Shown: positions 15,078 through 23,484, counted from the stretch's first letter. The stretch is DNA of 25,276 nucleotides from Streptococcus mitis (GCA_001914195.1 MKYF01000031.1:1-25276); one strand, 5' to 3'. Notes: generated from the letters alone by a model not told the origin. Program-made: numbers and translations.

Positions 15078-15921
15078 ATTTCCAACCTCCTAGCAAACGG
15101 TCCTTAAAACTGACTTTTTCCTCAACAGCTGGCAAAAGAATTGCTCGTAGCTCTGCTTCAAATTCTTCAATCGTCAAATCATGCTTGAAAATCCCATTGT
15201 AGGTGATAGAGATACCACCTGTTTCCTCTGAAACGATGAAGGTCAAGGCATCGGATACTTCTGATAAACCGATAGCCGCCCGGTGTCTGGTCCCAAATTC
15301 CTTGGAAATCCCTGTGCTTTCTGTCAAGGGCAGATAGGCAGAGGTCACTGCAATCCGATTTTCTCTGATAATCACAGCACCATCATGTAGGGGAGTGTTG
15401 GGAATAAAAATATTGATGAGGAGTTCTGCCGAAATTTTGGCATCCAAGGGAATTCCTGTCGCGATGTATTCTTGTAAGGTCCGAACCCGTTGAATGGCAA
15501 CCAAAGCACCAATCTTACGGGGACTCATGTATTCAACTGACTTAACAAAGGCACGAATCATTTTCTCTTCTGCACTAATTTGAGTAGTAGAAAAGAAATC
15601 TGTCGCCCTTCCCAAACGTTCCAAACCAGTCCGAATCTCTGGAGAGAAGATAACAACCGCAGCAATAACCCCATAGGTGATAATCTGATTAATCAACCAA
15701 GAAATCGTTGTTAAACCAAGGATATTGGCCACGACCTGGGCTAATACAAAAATCAAGACCCCCCGCACCAAAATCATAATCTTGGTACCAGCTATCGCTT
15801 TTGTAAAACGATACAAAACATAGGTCACAATCAAAATATCAAACAGATTGATGGCAATACTCCAAGGACTAGAAAACAAGCTAGTCCAATATTGCAGGTT
15901 GGATAATTGTTGAAAGTTCAT
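15064..15921 (-). CDS. cdaA: Diadenylate cyclase (c-di-AMP synthase) CdaA
   Basis: This 285-residue membrane enzyme makes cyclic di-AMP from two ATP. Three membrane helices occupy about residues 18-95, followed by a short coiled region and the DAC domain (~120-260), with catalytic DGA at 180-182 and RHR at 212-214. Cyclic di-AMP controls potassium and osmolyte balance and is essential in many Firmicutes. I chose ATG 15919-15921 (MNFQQLSN) because GGAG lies seven bases upstream and the known protein starts there. An in-frame start 19 codons earlier lies at the promoter -10 box. It is the first gene of cdaA-cdaR-glmM. Confidence 0.93.
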   Translation of the reverse strand: MNFQQLSNLQYWTSLFSSPWSIAINLFDILIVTYVLYRFTKAIAGTKIMILVRGVLIFVLAQVVANILGLTTISWLINQIITYGVIAAVVIFSPEIRTGLERLGRATDFFSTTQISAEEKMIRAFVKSVEYMSPRKIGALVAIQRVRTLQEYIATGIPLDAKISAELLINIFIPNTPLHDGAVIIRENRIAVTSAYLPLTESTGISKEFGTRHRAAIGLSEVSDALTFIVSEETGGISITYNGIFKHDLTIEEFEAELRAILLPAVEEKVSFKDRLLGGWKYEKK

Positions 15922-15957
15922 CTGCTGTCTCCTCTCTGTCCAAACACGTTCCTCTCT

Positions 15958-15966
15958 ATTATACCA
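15958..15966 (-). promoter_or_regulatory. Extended -10 promoter of cdaA-cdaR-glmM
   Basis: On the minus strand TGG followed by TATAAT (box 15958-15963) lies 37 bases before the cdaA start. There is no clear -35 hexamer. Confidence 0.6.
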
Positions 15967-16018
15967 TTTTTCTGGCATTTTTTCCCTATCCTACTTCATT
16001 TTAAATTAAGGAAAAATA

Positions 16019-16027
16019 TGATAAAAT
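16019..16027 (+). promoter_or_regulatory. Extended -10 promoter of the plus-strand flavin reductase gene
   Basis: TGA followed by TAAAAT (16022-16027) lies 31 bases before the ATG at 16058. The -35 region is AT-rich without a good hexamer. Confidence 0.45.
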
Positions 16028-16057
16028 AAACTGACTAGAAAAAACAAAGGAGAAACC

Positions 16058-17017
16058 ATGTCCCAACTCTATGATATCACTATTGTAGGTGGTGGTCCTG
16101 TCGGTCTTTTTGCGGCCTTCTATGCCCACCTACGCCAAGCTAACGTTCAAATCATCGACTCTCTTCCCCAACTAGGTGGACAACCTGCTATTCTCTACCC
16201 TGAAAAGGAAATCTTAGACGTCCCAGGTTTCCCAAATCTGACTGGAGAAGAATTGACCAACCGCTTGATTGAACAACTAAACGGCTTTGATACCCCTATT
16301 CATCTCAATGAAACGGTTCTTGAGATTGAAAAACAAGAAGAGGGCTTTGTCATCACAACTTCTAAAGGAAGTCATCTGTCTAAAACAGTCATCATCGCTA
16401 TGGGTGGCGGTGCCTTCAAACCACGTCCGCTGGAACTAGAAGGCGTTGAAGGCTATGAAAATATCCACTACCACGTTTCCAATATTCAGCAATACGCTGG
16501 GAAGAAAGTAACGATTCTGGGTGGGGGAGACTCAGCTGTGGATTGGGCTTTGGCTTTTGAAAAAATTTCACCGACTACCCTTGTTCACCGCAGAGATAAT
16601 TTCCGCGCCTTGGAACACAGTGTCCAAGCCTTACAGGAATCATCTGTGACCATCAAGACACCATTCGTTCCTAGCCAACTACTTGGAGATGGAAAAACGC
16701 TTGAAATCACAAAAGTAAAATCTGATGAAACAGAAACGATTGACTTAGACCACCTCTTTGTCAACTATGGTTTCAAATCTTCTGTTGGTAATCTTAAAAA
16801 CTGGGGTCTGGACCTCAACCGTCACAAGATTATCGTCAACAGCAAGCAAGAATCTAGCCAAGCAGGTATCTATGCTATCGGTGACTGCTGCTACTATGAC
16901 GGAAAAATTGATCTGATTGCGACAGGTCTAGGGGAAGCACCGACTGCTGTAAACAATGCCATCAACTACATTGACCCAGAGCAAAAAGTACAACCAAAAC
17001 ACTCAACCAGTTTATAA
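16058..17017 (+). CDS. Ferredoxin/flavodoxin--NADP+ reductase, TrxB-like (type 2 FNR)
   Basis: This 319-residue flavoprotein resembles thioredoxin reductase. The FAD-binding motif VGGGPVGLFAA spans residues 10-20, the NADPH-binding motif GGGDSAVDWAL spans 155-165, with HRRDNFRA at 177-184, and the second FAD motif YAIGD lies near residue 273. The redox CxxC expected before the NADPH domain in thioredoxin reductases is absent; the matching region reads HYHVSN. That points to the YumC-type NADPH:ferredoxin/flavodoxin reductase rather than TrxB. Start ATG 16058 has AAAGGAG six bases upstream. It is a single gene, the only plus-strand one besides mntE, and ends at a bidirectional terminator shared with whiA. 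Confidence 0.88.
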   Translation: MSQLYDITIVGGGPVGLFAAFYAHLRQANVQIIDSLPQLGGQPAILYPEKEILDVPGFPNLTGEELTNRLIEQLNGFDTPIHLNETVLEIEKQEEGFVITTSKGSHLSKTVIIAMGGGAFKPRPLELEGVEGYENIHYHVSNIQQYAGKKVTILGGGDSAVDWALAFEKISPTTLVHRRDNFRALEHSVQALQESSVTIKTPFVPSQLLGDGKTLEITKVKSDETETIDLDHLFVNYGFKSSVGNLKNWGLDLNRHKIIVNSKQESSQAGIYAIGDCCYYDGKIDLIATGLGEAPTAVNNAINYIDPEQKVQPKHSTSL

Positions 17018-17018
17018 A

Positions 17019-17053
17019 AAAGAACCACGAGTCACATAGGATTCGTGGTTTTA
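17019..17053. terminator. Bidirectional terminator between the FNR gene and whiA
   Basis: AACCACGA 17023-17030 and TCGTGGTT 17043-17050 form an 8-bp stem with a 12-base loop, followed by TTTTA on the plus strand and TTCTTTTTT on the minus strand. The whiA stop codon at 17051-17053 touches the stem. Confidence 0.8.
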
Positions 17054-17962
17054 TAGTTCATCAGCTATCTTGTTGATTTTTCTGAGTCTATGGTTGACAC
17101 CACTTTTGGTCAGAGGGGTGCTGAGACTATCTGCCAACTGTTGGATAGAGTAGTCTGGGTGCTGAATCCGCAATTGCGCTACCTCCTGCAAATCCACTGG
17201 CAGATTTTCTAATCCCATGATATCTTTGATTTTGCTGATATTGTTGATAGTCTTCATGCTGGCAGAAACTGTCCGTGCGATATTAGCTGTCTCGGCATTA
17301 TTGGCTCGATTGAGGTCATTACGGGTTTCTCGCAAAATCTTAACCCTCTCAAAATCATCACGCGCCTGCATGGCTCCGATTACTATCAAGAAATCCATAA
17401 TATCTTCGGCTCGCTGGAGATAGGTCACAGCCCCCTTCTTGCGCTCAAGCACCTTGGCATCCAGTAAAAACTGCTGGAGAAGTGAGGCAATCCCTTGCGC
17501 GTGGTCCAGATAAACAGAACTGATTTCCAACTGGTACTTGCCTGACTCAGGGTCACGAATGCTGCCATTTGCCAAGAAAGCACCACAGAGATAGGCACGG
17601 CCTGCTTCCTCGTCTGATAGAATCTCCTCATCAATACCTGTTTCTAGGCCAAAGAAGGAGTCTGCCAAGTGCAAATCACTTAACAAGTCCTGCACCTTTT
17701 CATCTGTAAAAACGGTATAGACTCGATTCTTGCGAAGATTGCTCCTCTGGTGGTGACGAATTTCCGATTTGATTTCGTAGAAATGGAGAAAGGACTCATA
17801 GAGGTGACGAGCCAGCTTGGCATTTTCTGTCACGACGGACAAGGTCAGGCCCGAGGTCGAGAGACCGATGCTACCAGACATCTTGATAATGGCAGATAAT
17901 TCATGCCGGCTTAGATGGTGCTGACCTAGGATTTCTTCTTTTACTGCTACTGTGAAACTCAT
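17051..17962 (-). CDS. whiA: WhiA-type DNA-binding protein
   Basis: This 303-residue protein has an N-terminal domain related to LAGLIDADG endonucleases (~1-190) and a C-terminal helix-turn-helix (~215-303). The latter shows the conserved run HPDYSIQQLADSLSTPLTKS followed by GVNHRLRKI. In actinobacteria WhiA is a sporulation transcription factor; in Firmicutes it influences cell division and chromosome segregation without a clear transcriptional role. The endonuclease function is lost in the family. Its ATG overlaps the yvcK stop by four bases. It is the last gene of rapZ-yvcK-whiA, an order kept across Firmicutes. Confidence 0.92.
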   Translation of the reverse strand: MSFTVAVKEEILGQHHLSRHELSAIIKMSGSIGLSTSGLTLSVVTENAKLARHLYESFLHFYEIKSEIRHHQRSNLRKNRVYTVFTDEKVQDLLSDLHLADSFFGLETGIDEEILSDEEAGRAYLCGAFLANGSIRDPESGKYQLEISSVYLDHAQGIASLLQQFLLDAKVLERKKGAVTYLQRAEDIMDFLIVIGAMQARDDFERVKILRETRNDLNRANNAETANIARTVSASMKTINNISKIKDIMGLENLPVDLQEVAQLRIQHPDYSIQQLADSLSTPLTKSGVNHRLRKINKIADEL

Positions 17963-18936
17963 TTTCTCACCTTTATAATGCGCATCAATTCGTCCACAAT
18001 CAAATCCCCATCGTGAAAGGCACCTCCATTTTCCAGACGAAGGAAGTTGGATGAAATCACACGTGGAACTTGCTTACAAAGACCAGCAAAATCATGTTCC
18101 ACCTGCACTAAGTATTCATCAAAACGGTTGGAATTCATGTATTCCTGAGGCACTTTTTCAATATTCACCAAGACAGTATCGATAAAAGGGCGACCAAGGT
18201 GACGATGCAAGACTTCCACGTGGTCACTATCTGTAAAGTGTTCTGTCTCCCCACGTTGGGTCATAATATTGCAGACATAGGCGATTTCTGCCTTGGTTTC
18301 CAAAAGCGCCTGCCCGATTTCCTTAATCACGATATTGGGTAAAATCGAGGTAAAGAGTGAACCAGGTCCGAGGACAATCATGTCACTTTCAAGAATGGTC
18401 TGCACCACTCGACGGCTAGCCAGAGGCGTATCATCGTTGAGGGTATTGGTCACATAAACGTGGTCAATCATGCCTGGATGGTCTGCGATATGACTCTCTC
18501 CAGCCACTTCTGTCCCATCCTGAAAGACTGCGTGCAGGGTCAACGGATGGTCACTGGAAGGATAAATCTTGCCAGTTGTATGGAAAAATTTGCTCAGCAA
18601 CTGCATGGCATTGTAGGTCGAACCCTGCATTTCTGACAGGCCAGCGATAATGAGATTGCCCAATGGATGGCCAGCAAAGGCTCCAGCATCTTCAGAGAAG
18701 CGATACTGAAAGACCTTTTCATAAAACTTAGGCATATCCGACATGGCCACAAGGACATTGCGAAGATCACCTGGCGGTGTCAACTGCTGCATATTTTTTC
18801 GAAGTTCACCTGAAGAACCACCATCATCCGCCACCGTTACGATAGCTGCGATTTCCACATCTTTTTCCCGCAGACTTTTTAGAATGACAGGAATCCCAGT
18901 ACCTCCACCAATCACCGTTATCTTTGGTTTTCTCAT
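17959..18936 (-). CDS. yvcK: YvcK family (CofD-like) morphology/metabolism factor
   Basis: This 325-residue protein has the CofD-like fold. It opens with the nucleotide-binding glycine motif GGGTGIPVILKSL (residues 10-22), followed by VADDGGSSGELR and TPPGDLRN. In B. subtilis and relatives YvcK (also called GlmR) binds UDP-GlcNAc or UDP-glucose and stimulates wall precursor supply, partly through GlmS. It is cytoplasmic and unlikely to have the CofD transferase activity. The four-base overlaps with rapZ upstream and whiA downstream show translational coupling. With glmM and cdaA close by, the region is rich in amino-sugar control genes. Confidence 0.9.
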   Translation of the reverse strand: MRKPKITVIGGGTGIPVILKSLREKDVEIAAIVTVADDGGSSGELRKNMQQLTPPGDLRNVLVAMSDMPKFYEKVFQYRFSEDAGAFAGHPLGNLIIAGLSEMQGSTYNAMQLLSKFFHTTGKIYPSSDHPLTLHAVFQDGTEVAGESHIADHPGMIDHVYVTNTLNDDTPLASRRVVQTILESDMIVLGPGSLFTSILPNIVIKEIGQALLETKAEIAYVCNIMTQRGETEHFTDSDHVEVLHRHLGRPFIDTVLVNIEKVPQEYMNSNRFDEYLVQVEHDFAGLCKQVPRVISSNFLRLENGGAFHDGDLIVDELMRIIKVRK

Positions 18937-19823
18937 GAACGGTTTACCGTTTCCTTTCTTCGGTCTTTGTCGCGATGCCCTTCATTAACAGGCCAAGTCT
19001 TGGATAAGTCCTGCGCCAAGCGTTTAGCAAAAGCCACACTACGGTGTTGTCCACCTGTACAACCCATGGCAATGGTCAAAACGGACTTACCTTCCTTTTG
19101 GTAACTTGGCAAAATTGGCTCAATCAAGGCCAATAAATGTTGATAAAAGTCTTCTGACTCAGGATGATTCATGACATAATCATAAACAGGTTCATCCACA
19201 CCTGTTTGATTACGCAGTTCTGGTAGATAGTAGGGATTTGGCAAGAAACGGACATCAAAAACCAAGTCTGCATCAATCGGAATTCCATATTTAAAGCCAA
19301 AAGACATGACTTCGATACGGAAAGACTGGGCTTGTTCCTGATCTGAAAACTGCTCTGCAAGGGTTTTGCGCAGCTCACGAGGAGTAAGTTCTGTCGTATC
19401 CACCACATTTTGACTCATATTTTTCAAAGGTGCCAAGAGTTCACGTTCCAGCTTAATTCCATCTAAAATACGACCGTCTGCTGCTAGAGGGTGACTTCGT
19501 CTGGTTTCCTTGTAACGAGCGACCAATTCCTTATCAGCTGCATCCAAAAAGAGAATTTTAAAGTCCAGTTCTTCCTTGTTTTCCAACTCATCCAAAACAG
19601 CTTGAATCTCTGAAAAGAAAGAACGGCTACGCATATCTACTACCAAAGCCAACTTAGGATCATCTTCCTTTGTTTCTACCAACTGCAAAAACTTAGGCAA
19701 GAGAGCTGGCGGCATATTGTCAATAGTAAAATAACCCAAATCTTCGAAGGACTGAATGGCAACTGTTTTCCCTGCGCCACTCATCCCTGTTACAATCACC
19801 AAGTGAAGTTGTTTCTTTGTCAT
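18933..19823 (-). CDS. rapZ: RapZ/YvcJ family nucleotide-binding protein
   Basis: This 296-residue P-loop protein has Walker A GMSGAGKT at residues 13-20 and, in the C-terminal half, the family motif AMGCTGGQHRSV near residue 252. In E. coli RapZ is an adaptor that targets the small RNA GlmZ to RNase E and senses glucosamine-6-phosphate. Firmicutes lack that system, and YvcJ hydrolyses GTP and has been linked to competence in B. subtilis. The start ATG 19821-19823 has AAGGAG upstream. It follows ridA after a short hairpin and opens the rapZ-yvcK-whiA cluster. Confidence 0.92.
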   Translation of the reverse strand: MTKKQLHLVIVTGMSGAGKTVAIQSFEDLGYFTIDNMPPALLPKFLQLVETKEDDPKLALVVDMRSRSFFSEIQAVLDELENKEELDFKILFLDAADKELVARYKETRRSHPLAADGRILDGIKLERELLAPLKNMSQNVVDTTELTPRELRKTLAEQFSDQEQAQSFRIEVMSFGFKYGIPIDADLVFDVRFLPNPYYLPELRNQTGVDEPVYDYVMNHPESEDFYQHLLALIEPILPSYQKEGKSVLTIAMGCTGGQHRSVAFAKRLAQDLSKTWPVNEGHRDKDRRKETVNRS

Positions 19824-19840
19824 CTTTTTCTCCTTATATC

Positions 19841-19867
19841 AAAAGAAGTTTGGCAACACCAAACTTC
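19841..19867 (-). terminator. Hairpin between ridA and rapZ, weak terminator or attenuator
   Basis: GAAGTTTGG 19845-19853 and CCAAACTTC 19859-19867 form a perfect 9-bp stem with a 5-base loop. On the minus strand only TTTT follows, and no clear promoter lies before rapZ. Partial read-through from ridA into rapZ is therefore likely. Confidence 0.55.
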
Positions 19868-19874
19868 AACTAGC

Positions 19875-20255
19875 TTATCCAATCTCTGCGATGACTTCAA
19901 TTTCGACTTTTACATCACGAGGAAGACGAGCTACCTCTACTGCTGAACGAGCTGGAAATTCCTCTTTAAAGGCCGTTTGGTAAACCTCGTTAAAAGGAAC
20001 AAAGTCGTTCATATCGCTCAAGAAACAAGTTGTTTTGACAACATGGTCAAAGTCAGTTCCTGCTTCTGCCAAAATAGCACCGATGTTTTTCAAAACTTGT
20101 TCTGTCTGTTCTTGGATCGTTTCTCCAACGATTTCCCCAGTTTCAGGAGAGAGAGGAACTTGACCACTAGCAAACAAAAGGTTGCCAACGATTTTTCCTT
20201 GAACATATGGTCCGATAGCCTTTGGAGCTTTGCTTGTATGAATTGTTTTTGCCAT
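19875..20255 (-). CDS. ridA: RidA family enamine/imine deaminase
   Basis: This 126-residue trimeric Rid-family enzyme hydrolyses reactive 2-aminoacrylate and related imines formed by PLP enzymes to keto acids plus ammonia. The substrate-binding arginine is Arg103 in PARSAVEVARLP, equivalent to Arg105 in E. coli, and Glu120 lies in VEIEVIAE near the C-terminus. Length and both motifs are normal, so it should be active. It is cytoplasmic. GAGGAAAAG precedes ATG 20253-20255, and only ten bases separate it from the engB stop, so it is the last gene of the clpX-engB-ridA run. Confidence 0.92.
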   Translation of the reverse strand: MAKTIHTSKAPKAIGPYVQGKIVGNLLFASGQVPLSPETGEIVGETIQEQTEQVLKNIGAILAEAGTDFDHVVKTTCFLSDMNDFVPFNEVYQTAFKEEFPARSAVEVARLPRDVKVEIEVIAEIG

Positions 20256-20265
20256 TTTCTTTTCC

Positions 20266-20853
20266 TCACAATTTTTCTAAGATTGCATCCCAAGCCTCAT
20301 CCATCCCTGCCTTGCTGACAGATGAAAAGAGGATAAAGTCGTCACTTGGGTCAAAGTTTAATTTCTTTTTGATTGCTGATTCGTGCTTGTTCCATTTACC
20401 ACGTGGAATCTTGTCTGCCTTGGTCGCAACGATAATAACCGGAATCTCATAATACTTGAGAAATTCGTACATCTGCACATCATCTGCTGACGGGTCATGA
20501 CGAAGGTCAACTAGACTGACTACCGCACGGAGATTTTCCCGAGTCGTTAGGTACTCCTCAATCATGCGCCCCCACTTTTCACGTTCCTTTTTAGAAACAC
20601 GGGCATAACCATAACCAGGCACATCCACAAAGCGCATCTTGTCGTCGATGTTAAAGAAGTTAAGAAGCTGGGTTTTCCCAGGTTTCCCTGACGTACGAGC
20701 CAGATTCTTACGATTCAGCATAGTATTGATAAAGCTAGACTTGCCAACATTTGAACGCCCTGCAAGAGCGATCTCTGGCAGTTCATCCTGCGGATAGTGG
20801 GACTTATTAGCCGCACTGAGCAAGATTTCTGCATTGTGTGTATTAAGTTCCAT
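20266..20853 (-). CDS. engB: Ribosome biogenesis GTPase EngB (YsxC)
   Basis: This 195-residue single-domain GTPase is needed for 50S subunit assembly. G-motifs: G1 GRSNVGKS (32-39), G3 DVPGYG (77-82), G4 TKAD (144-147) and a G5-like SSVSKAG near the end. The start was set at ATG 20851-20853 (MELNTHNAE): the AGAGG site is five bases upstream, whereas the in-frame GTG two codons earlier sits on that site. The ribosome binding site overlaps the clpX stop codon, so the gene is coupled to clpX, an arrangement common in Firmicutes. Confidence 0.93.
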   Translation of the reverse strand: MELNTHNAEILLSAANKSHYPQDELPEIALAGRSNVGKSSFINTMLNRKNLARTSGKPGKTQLLNFFNIDDKMRFVDVPGYGYARVSKKEREKWGRMIEEYLTTRENLRAVVSLVDLRHDPSADDVQMYEFLKYYEIPVIIVATKADKIPRGKWNKHESAIKKKLNFDPSDDFILFSSVSKAGMDEAWDAILEKL

Positions 20854-20861
20854 AGTCACCT

Positions 20862-22094
20862 CTAGGCTGTTTCTAGGATTGGTTTATCCGTTCCATCGAC
20901 AGCTTCTTTAGTGATGCGGACCAATTTCACATTTTCCTGACTCGGCACTTCAAACATGACATCTAGCATTGTTTCTTCGATAATCGAGCGAAGACCACGC
21001 GCCCCTGTCTTCCGTTTGATGGCTTTATTAGCAATCTCTTGAAGGGCTTCGTCGTCAAATTCCAACTCGACATCATCATAAGAAAGCAAGGTTTGGTACT
21101 GTTTCACCAAAGCATTTCTTGGCTCTTTCAAGATACGAACCAAATCATCTACTGTCAACTGTTCAAGAGCAGCAAAGACAGGCAAGCGTCCAATCAACTC
21201 AGGGATAATACCAAATTTTTGAATATCTTCTGCGATGATTTCTTGCATGTAAGAGCTATTTTCATCAATCGCTTTATTGTTTTGACCAAATCCGATGACT
21301 TTTTCACCCAGACGTTGTTTGACGATTTCTTCAATACCATCAAAAGCACCACCCACGATGAAGAGGATATTTTTGGTATCGACTTGAATCATCTCTTGTT
21401 GTGGATGTTTACGTCCACCTTGAGGCGGAACACTAGCAACGGTTCCCTCGATAATCTTGAGAAGGGCTTGTTGCACCCCTTCACCAGAAACATCACGTGT
21501 GATCGATACATTCTCACTCTTCTTGGCAATCTTGTCAATTTCATCCACATAGATAATGCCACGCTCTGCACGTTCGATATTAAAGTCAGCAGCCTGCAAT
21601 AGTTTGAGAAGGATATTTTCCACGTCCTCACCCACATAACCAGCCTCAGTAAGAGCTGTCGCATCCGCAATCGCAAAAGGTACATTCAAGCTCTTAGCCA
21701 AGGTCTGAGCAAGGAAAGTTTTCCCTGAACCAGTTGGGCCAATCATCAAGATGTTTGACTTCTGCAAATCCACATCTTCTGACTCTTCACGCGTATCGTG
21801 GAAATTGATGCGTTTGTAGTGGTTGTATACTGCTACTGCTAAAGCCCGTTTGGCACGGTCTTGACCGATTACGTAGTGGTTCAAGATATGGAGAAGTTCG
21901 ATTGGTTTTGGAACTTCAGACAAGTCTGCTAAGACTTCCTCAGCCAACTCTTCCCGAATGATTTCCTGGGCTAACTCCACACATTCATTACAGATAAAGG
22001 CGTTGTTACCTGCGATTATTTTTTGTACTTCTTCTTGGCTTTTGCCACAAAATGAGCAATAAACCATCATATCATTATTCCTATTTGTAGGCAT
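20862..22094 (-). CDS. clpX: ATP-dependent Clp protease ATP-binding subunit ClpX
   Basis: This 410-residue AAA+ unfoldase feeds substrates to ClpP. The N-terminal zinc-binding domain has Cys13, Cys16, Cys35 and Cys38. The AAA+ part has Walker A GPTGSGKT (119-126), the pore loop GYVGEDV, Walker B IIYVDEIDK, and sensor 2 within KTGARGLRS. ClpX is essential in pneumococcus. Start ATG 22092-22094 has GGAAGGA upstream. It lies 36 bases after the 56-residue membrane peptide gene and is probably cotranscribed from folA. No clear CtsR operator was found before it. Confidence 0.95.
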   Translation of the reverse strand: MPTNRNNDMMVYCSFCGKSQEEVQKIIAGNNAFICNECVELAQEIIREELAEEVLADLSEVPKPIELLHILNHYVIGQDRAKRALAVAVYNHYKRINFHDTREESEDVDLQKSNILMIGPTGSGKTFLAQTLAKSLNVPFAIADATALTEAGYVGEDVENILLKLLQAADFNIERAERGIIYVDEIDKIAKKSENVSITRDVSGEGVQQALLKIIEGTVASVPPQGGRKHPQQEMIQVDTKNILFIVGGAFDGIEEIVKQRLGEKVIGFGQNNKAIDENSSYMQEIIAEDIQKFGIIPELIGRLPVFAALEQLTVDDLVRILKEPRNALVKQYQTLLSYDDVELEFDDEALQEIANKAIKRKTGARGLRSIIEETMLDVMFEVPSQENVKLVRITKEAVDGTDKPILETA

Positions 22095-22130
22095 GATTTC
22101 CTTCCGTTCTATTCTATACTGTCATTCTAT

Positions 22131-22301
22131 CTAAAATAAGGTCATGTAAAAAGCATGGATACTATTGACCAAATTGGTAAAGGCATTTAACCAGAGCAGG
22201 ACAGAAAGTCCATAGCGCTTTTTACGAAAAGCCTGTGCCCCAGCAAGCAAACAGACTAAACACAGCATGGCTGTGAAAAAACCAAATATACTACGTTCCA
22301 T
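22131..22301 (-). CDS. Small membrane protein between folA and clpX, 56 residues
   Basis: The gene encodes MERSIFGFFTAMLCLVCLLA, then GAQAFRKKRYGL, then a second apolar stretch ending FYMTLF. It looks like a two-helix membrane hairpin with a basic turn (RKKRY). Its ATG (22299-22301) shares one base with the folA stop in TAATG, so translation depends on termination at folA. A small hypothetical gene is, as I recall, also annotated at this place in pneumococcus. Function unknown. Confidence 0.72.
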   Translation of the reverse strand: MERSIFGFFTAMLCLVCLLAGAQAFRKKRYGLSVLLWLNAFTNLVNSIHAFYMTLF

Positions 22302-22807
22302 TAGACTTCCTTTCTCTTGCGGTATTGGATGGTAAAATCATAAGGATTTTTCTCATCTTTGGTATAGGATTTGCTTGAAACTGTCTCAAAAAGAGACAGG
22401 TCAAACTCTTCAGGGAAATAGGTATCTCCCTCCACCAGAGCATGAATTTGAGTCACAATCACTTCGTCAAGGTAGGGCTCAAAAGCCTGAAAAATTTGCT
22501 TCCCACCGATAATATAAAGATTCTTGTCTTGACCCTGGTACCAGTCTAGAACAGACTGGACGTCCTGAAAAGTAGCAACCCCATCTATCTTTTCTTCCGG
22601 GTTACGAGTCAAAATCAAGGTCTCCCGTTTTGGAAGCAAGCGACGCCCCATCCCATCAAAGGTCACACGCCCCATCAAGATAGCATGATTCAGAGTTGTT
22701 TCTTTGAAGTGTTGCAATTCTGCTGGCAAATGCCAAGGCAGACGATTGTCCTTACCAATCACACCCTCTTCATCCTGGGCCCAAATAGCTACAATTTTCT
22801 TAGTCAT
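22301..22807 (-). CDS. folA: Dihydrofolate reductase
   Basis: This 168-residue enzyme reduces dihydrofolate to tetrahydrofolate with NADPH and is the target of trimethoprim. Key features: NRLPWHLPAELQHF with Trp25 and catalytic Glu30, the NADPH site MGRVTF (45-50), and LYIIGGKQIF (97-106). Position 100, where leucine causes trimethoprim resistance in pneumococcus, is isoleucine here, so that main substitution is absent. Start ATG 22805-22807 has AAAGGATGG upstream. It leads the folA-peptide-clpX-engB-ridA run. Confidence 0.95.
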   Translation of the reverse strand: MTKKIVAIWAQDEEGVIGKDNRLPWHLPAELQHFKETTLNHAILMGRVTFDGMGRRLLPKRETLILTRNPEEKIDGVATFQDVQSVLDWYQGQDKNLYIIGGKQIFQAFEPYLDEVIVTQIHALVEGDTYFPEEFDLSLFETVSSKSYTKDEKNPYDFTIQYRKRKEV

Positions 22808-22834
22808 GCTTCCATCCTTTTCACTGATAGTACT

Positions 22835-22843
22835 ATTTTATCA
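22835..22843 (-). promoter_or_regulatory. Putative extended -10 promoter of folA
   Basis: On the minus strand TGA followed by TAAAAT (22835-22840) lies 27 bases before the folA start. The upstream region is T-rich without a good -35 hexamer. Confidence 0.4.
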
Positions 22844-22886
22844 AAAAACTCAAAAAAAGACTGGTTTGGAATAGCTTACAGAATAG

Positions 22887-22920
22887 AAAAAAATCCGTAA
22901 GAGACATCCTACAGATTTTT
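22887..22920. terminator. Terminator after dpr
   Basis: AAAAATC 22889-22895 pairs with GATTTTT 22914-22920, and after a mismatch GTA 22897-22899 pairs with TAC 22910-22912. On the minus strand a T-run follows. It separates dpr from folA. Confidence 0.7.
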
Positions 22921-22938
22921 ATATGATTATTCTATTTC

Positions 22939-23457
22939 TTACAAACCAGGTGCTTGTCCAAGTTCTGCTGCAATCATCCAAACTGTTTTCTCAAGTTCAG
23001 CCTTAGCACCAACAAAGATATCGTTTGTAACATCATCGCCTTCTTCGTCAGTCACATCCAAAGCTTTTTGGAAAAGAGTGATGAGGTAGCGATAAATAGC
23101 TAGAACACGTTCCAAGCTTTCTTCAACGTTACGGAATTCTCCTTCTTCTTCTTCGATTTCACTGTGTTGAAGGAATTCTGTCAAAGTTGAGTAAGGTTTG
23201 CCACCAAGGGTAATTAAACGTTCGCTGATTTCATCCAAGTGACCATCAAGAGCATCCATGTACTCATCCATTTTTGGATGCCATACAAGGAAACCACGAC
23301 CACGCATGTACCAGTGTACTTGATGCAAAGCAACGTGGGCTACGTACAAATCAGCAACAGCTTGGTTCAAGACTTCCTTTGTTTTTGCCAATGCTACTGG
23401 TGCTACTTTTGTTAATGATGTTACATCTTTTACTGCTTCTTTTTTCAATTCTACCAT
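22939..23457 (-). CDS. dpr: Dps-like peroxide resistance ferritin Dpr
   Basis: This 172-residue Dps-family protein forms a 12-subunit shell that oxidises and stores ferrous iron, preventing Fenton chemistry. The inter-subunit ferroxidase ligands are present: His48 (HWYMRG), His60, Asp64, Asp75 and Glu79 in the helix DGHLDEISERL. It matches the pneumococcal Dpr sequence closely. Mitis-group streptococci lack catalase and depend on it. GAGG lies nine bases before ATG 23455-23457. It is monocistronic, with its own sigma-A promoter overlapped by an inverted repeat, a second inverted repeat in the leader, and a terminator behind it. Confidence 0.95.
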   Translation of the reverse strand: MVELKKEAVKDVTSLTKVAPVALAKTKEVLNQAVADLYVAHVALHQVHWYMRGRGFLVWHPKMDEYMDALDGHLDEISERLITLGGKPYSTLTEFLQHSEIEEEEGEFRNVEESLERVLAIYRYLITLFQKALDVTDEEGDDVTNDIFVGAKAELEKTVWMIAAELGQAPGL

Positions 23458-23484
23458 TTTATTTTACCTCATTCATTATTATTT

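Noticed and set aside
15922..15978. Nineteen-residue N-terminal extension of CdaA
   Set aside because: It begins at the promoter -10 box, lacks a ribosome binding site, and the family start MNFQQLSN has GGAG seven bases upstream.
16058..17017. Thioredoxin reductase
   Set aside because: The CxxC redox pair expected before the NADPH domain is missing (HYHVSN there), so the type 2 ferredoxin/flavodoxin reductase is the better call.
21039..21602. 187-codon open frame on the plus strand inside clpX
   Set aside because: It is antisense to a highly conserved gene, has no recognisable motif or ribosome binding site, and arises from clpX codon use.
22301..22807. Trimethoprim-resistant folA allele
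   Set aside because: Residue 100 is isoleucine, not leucine; other changes cannot be judged without a reference alignment.
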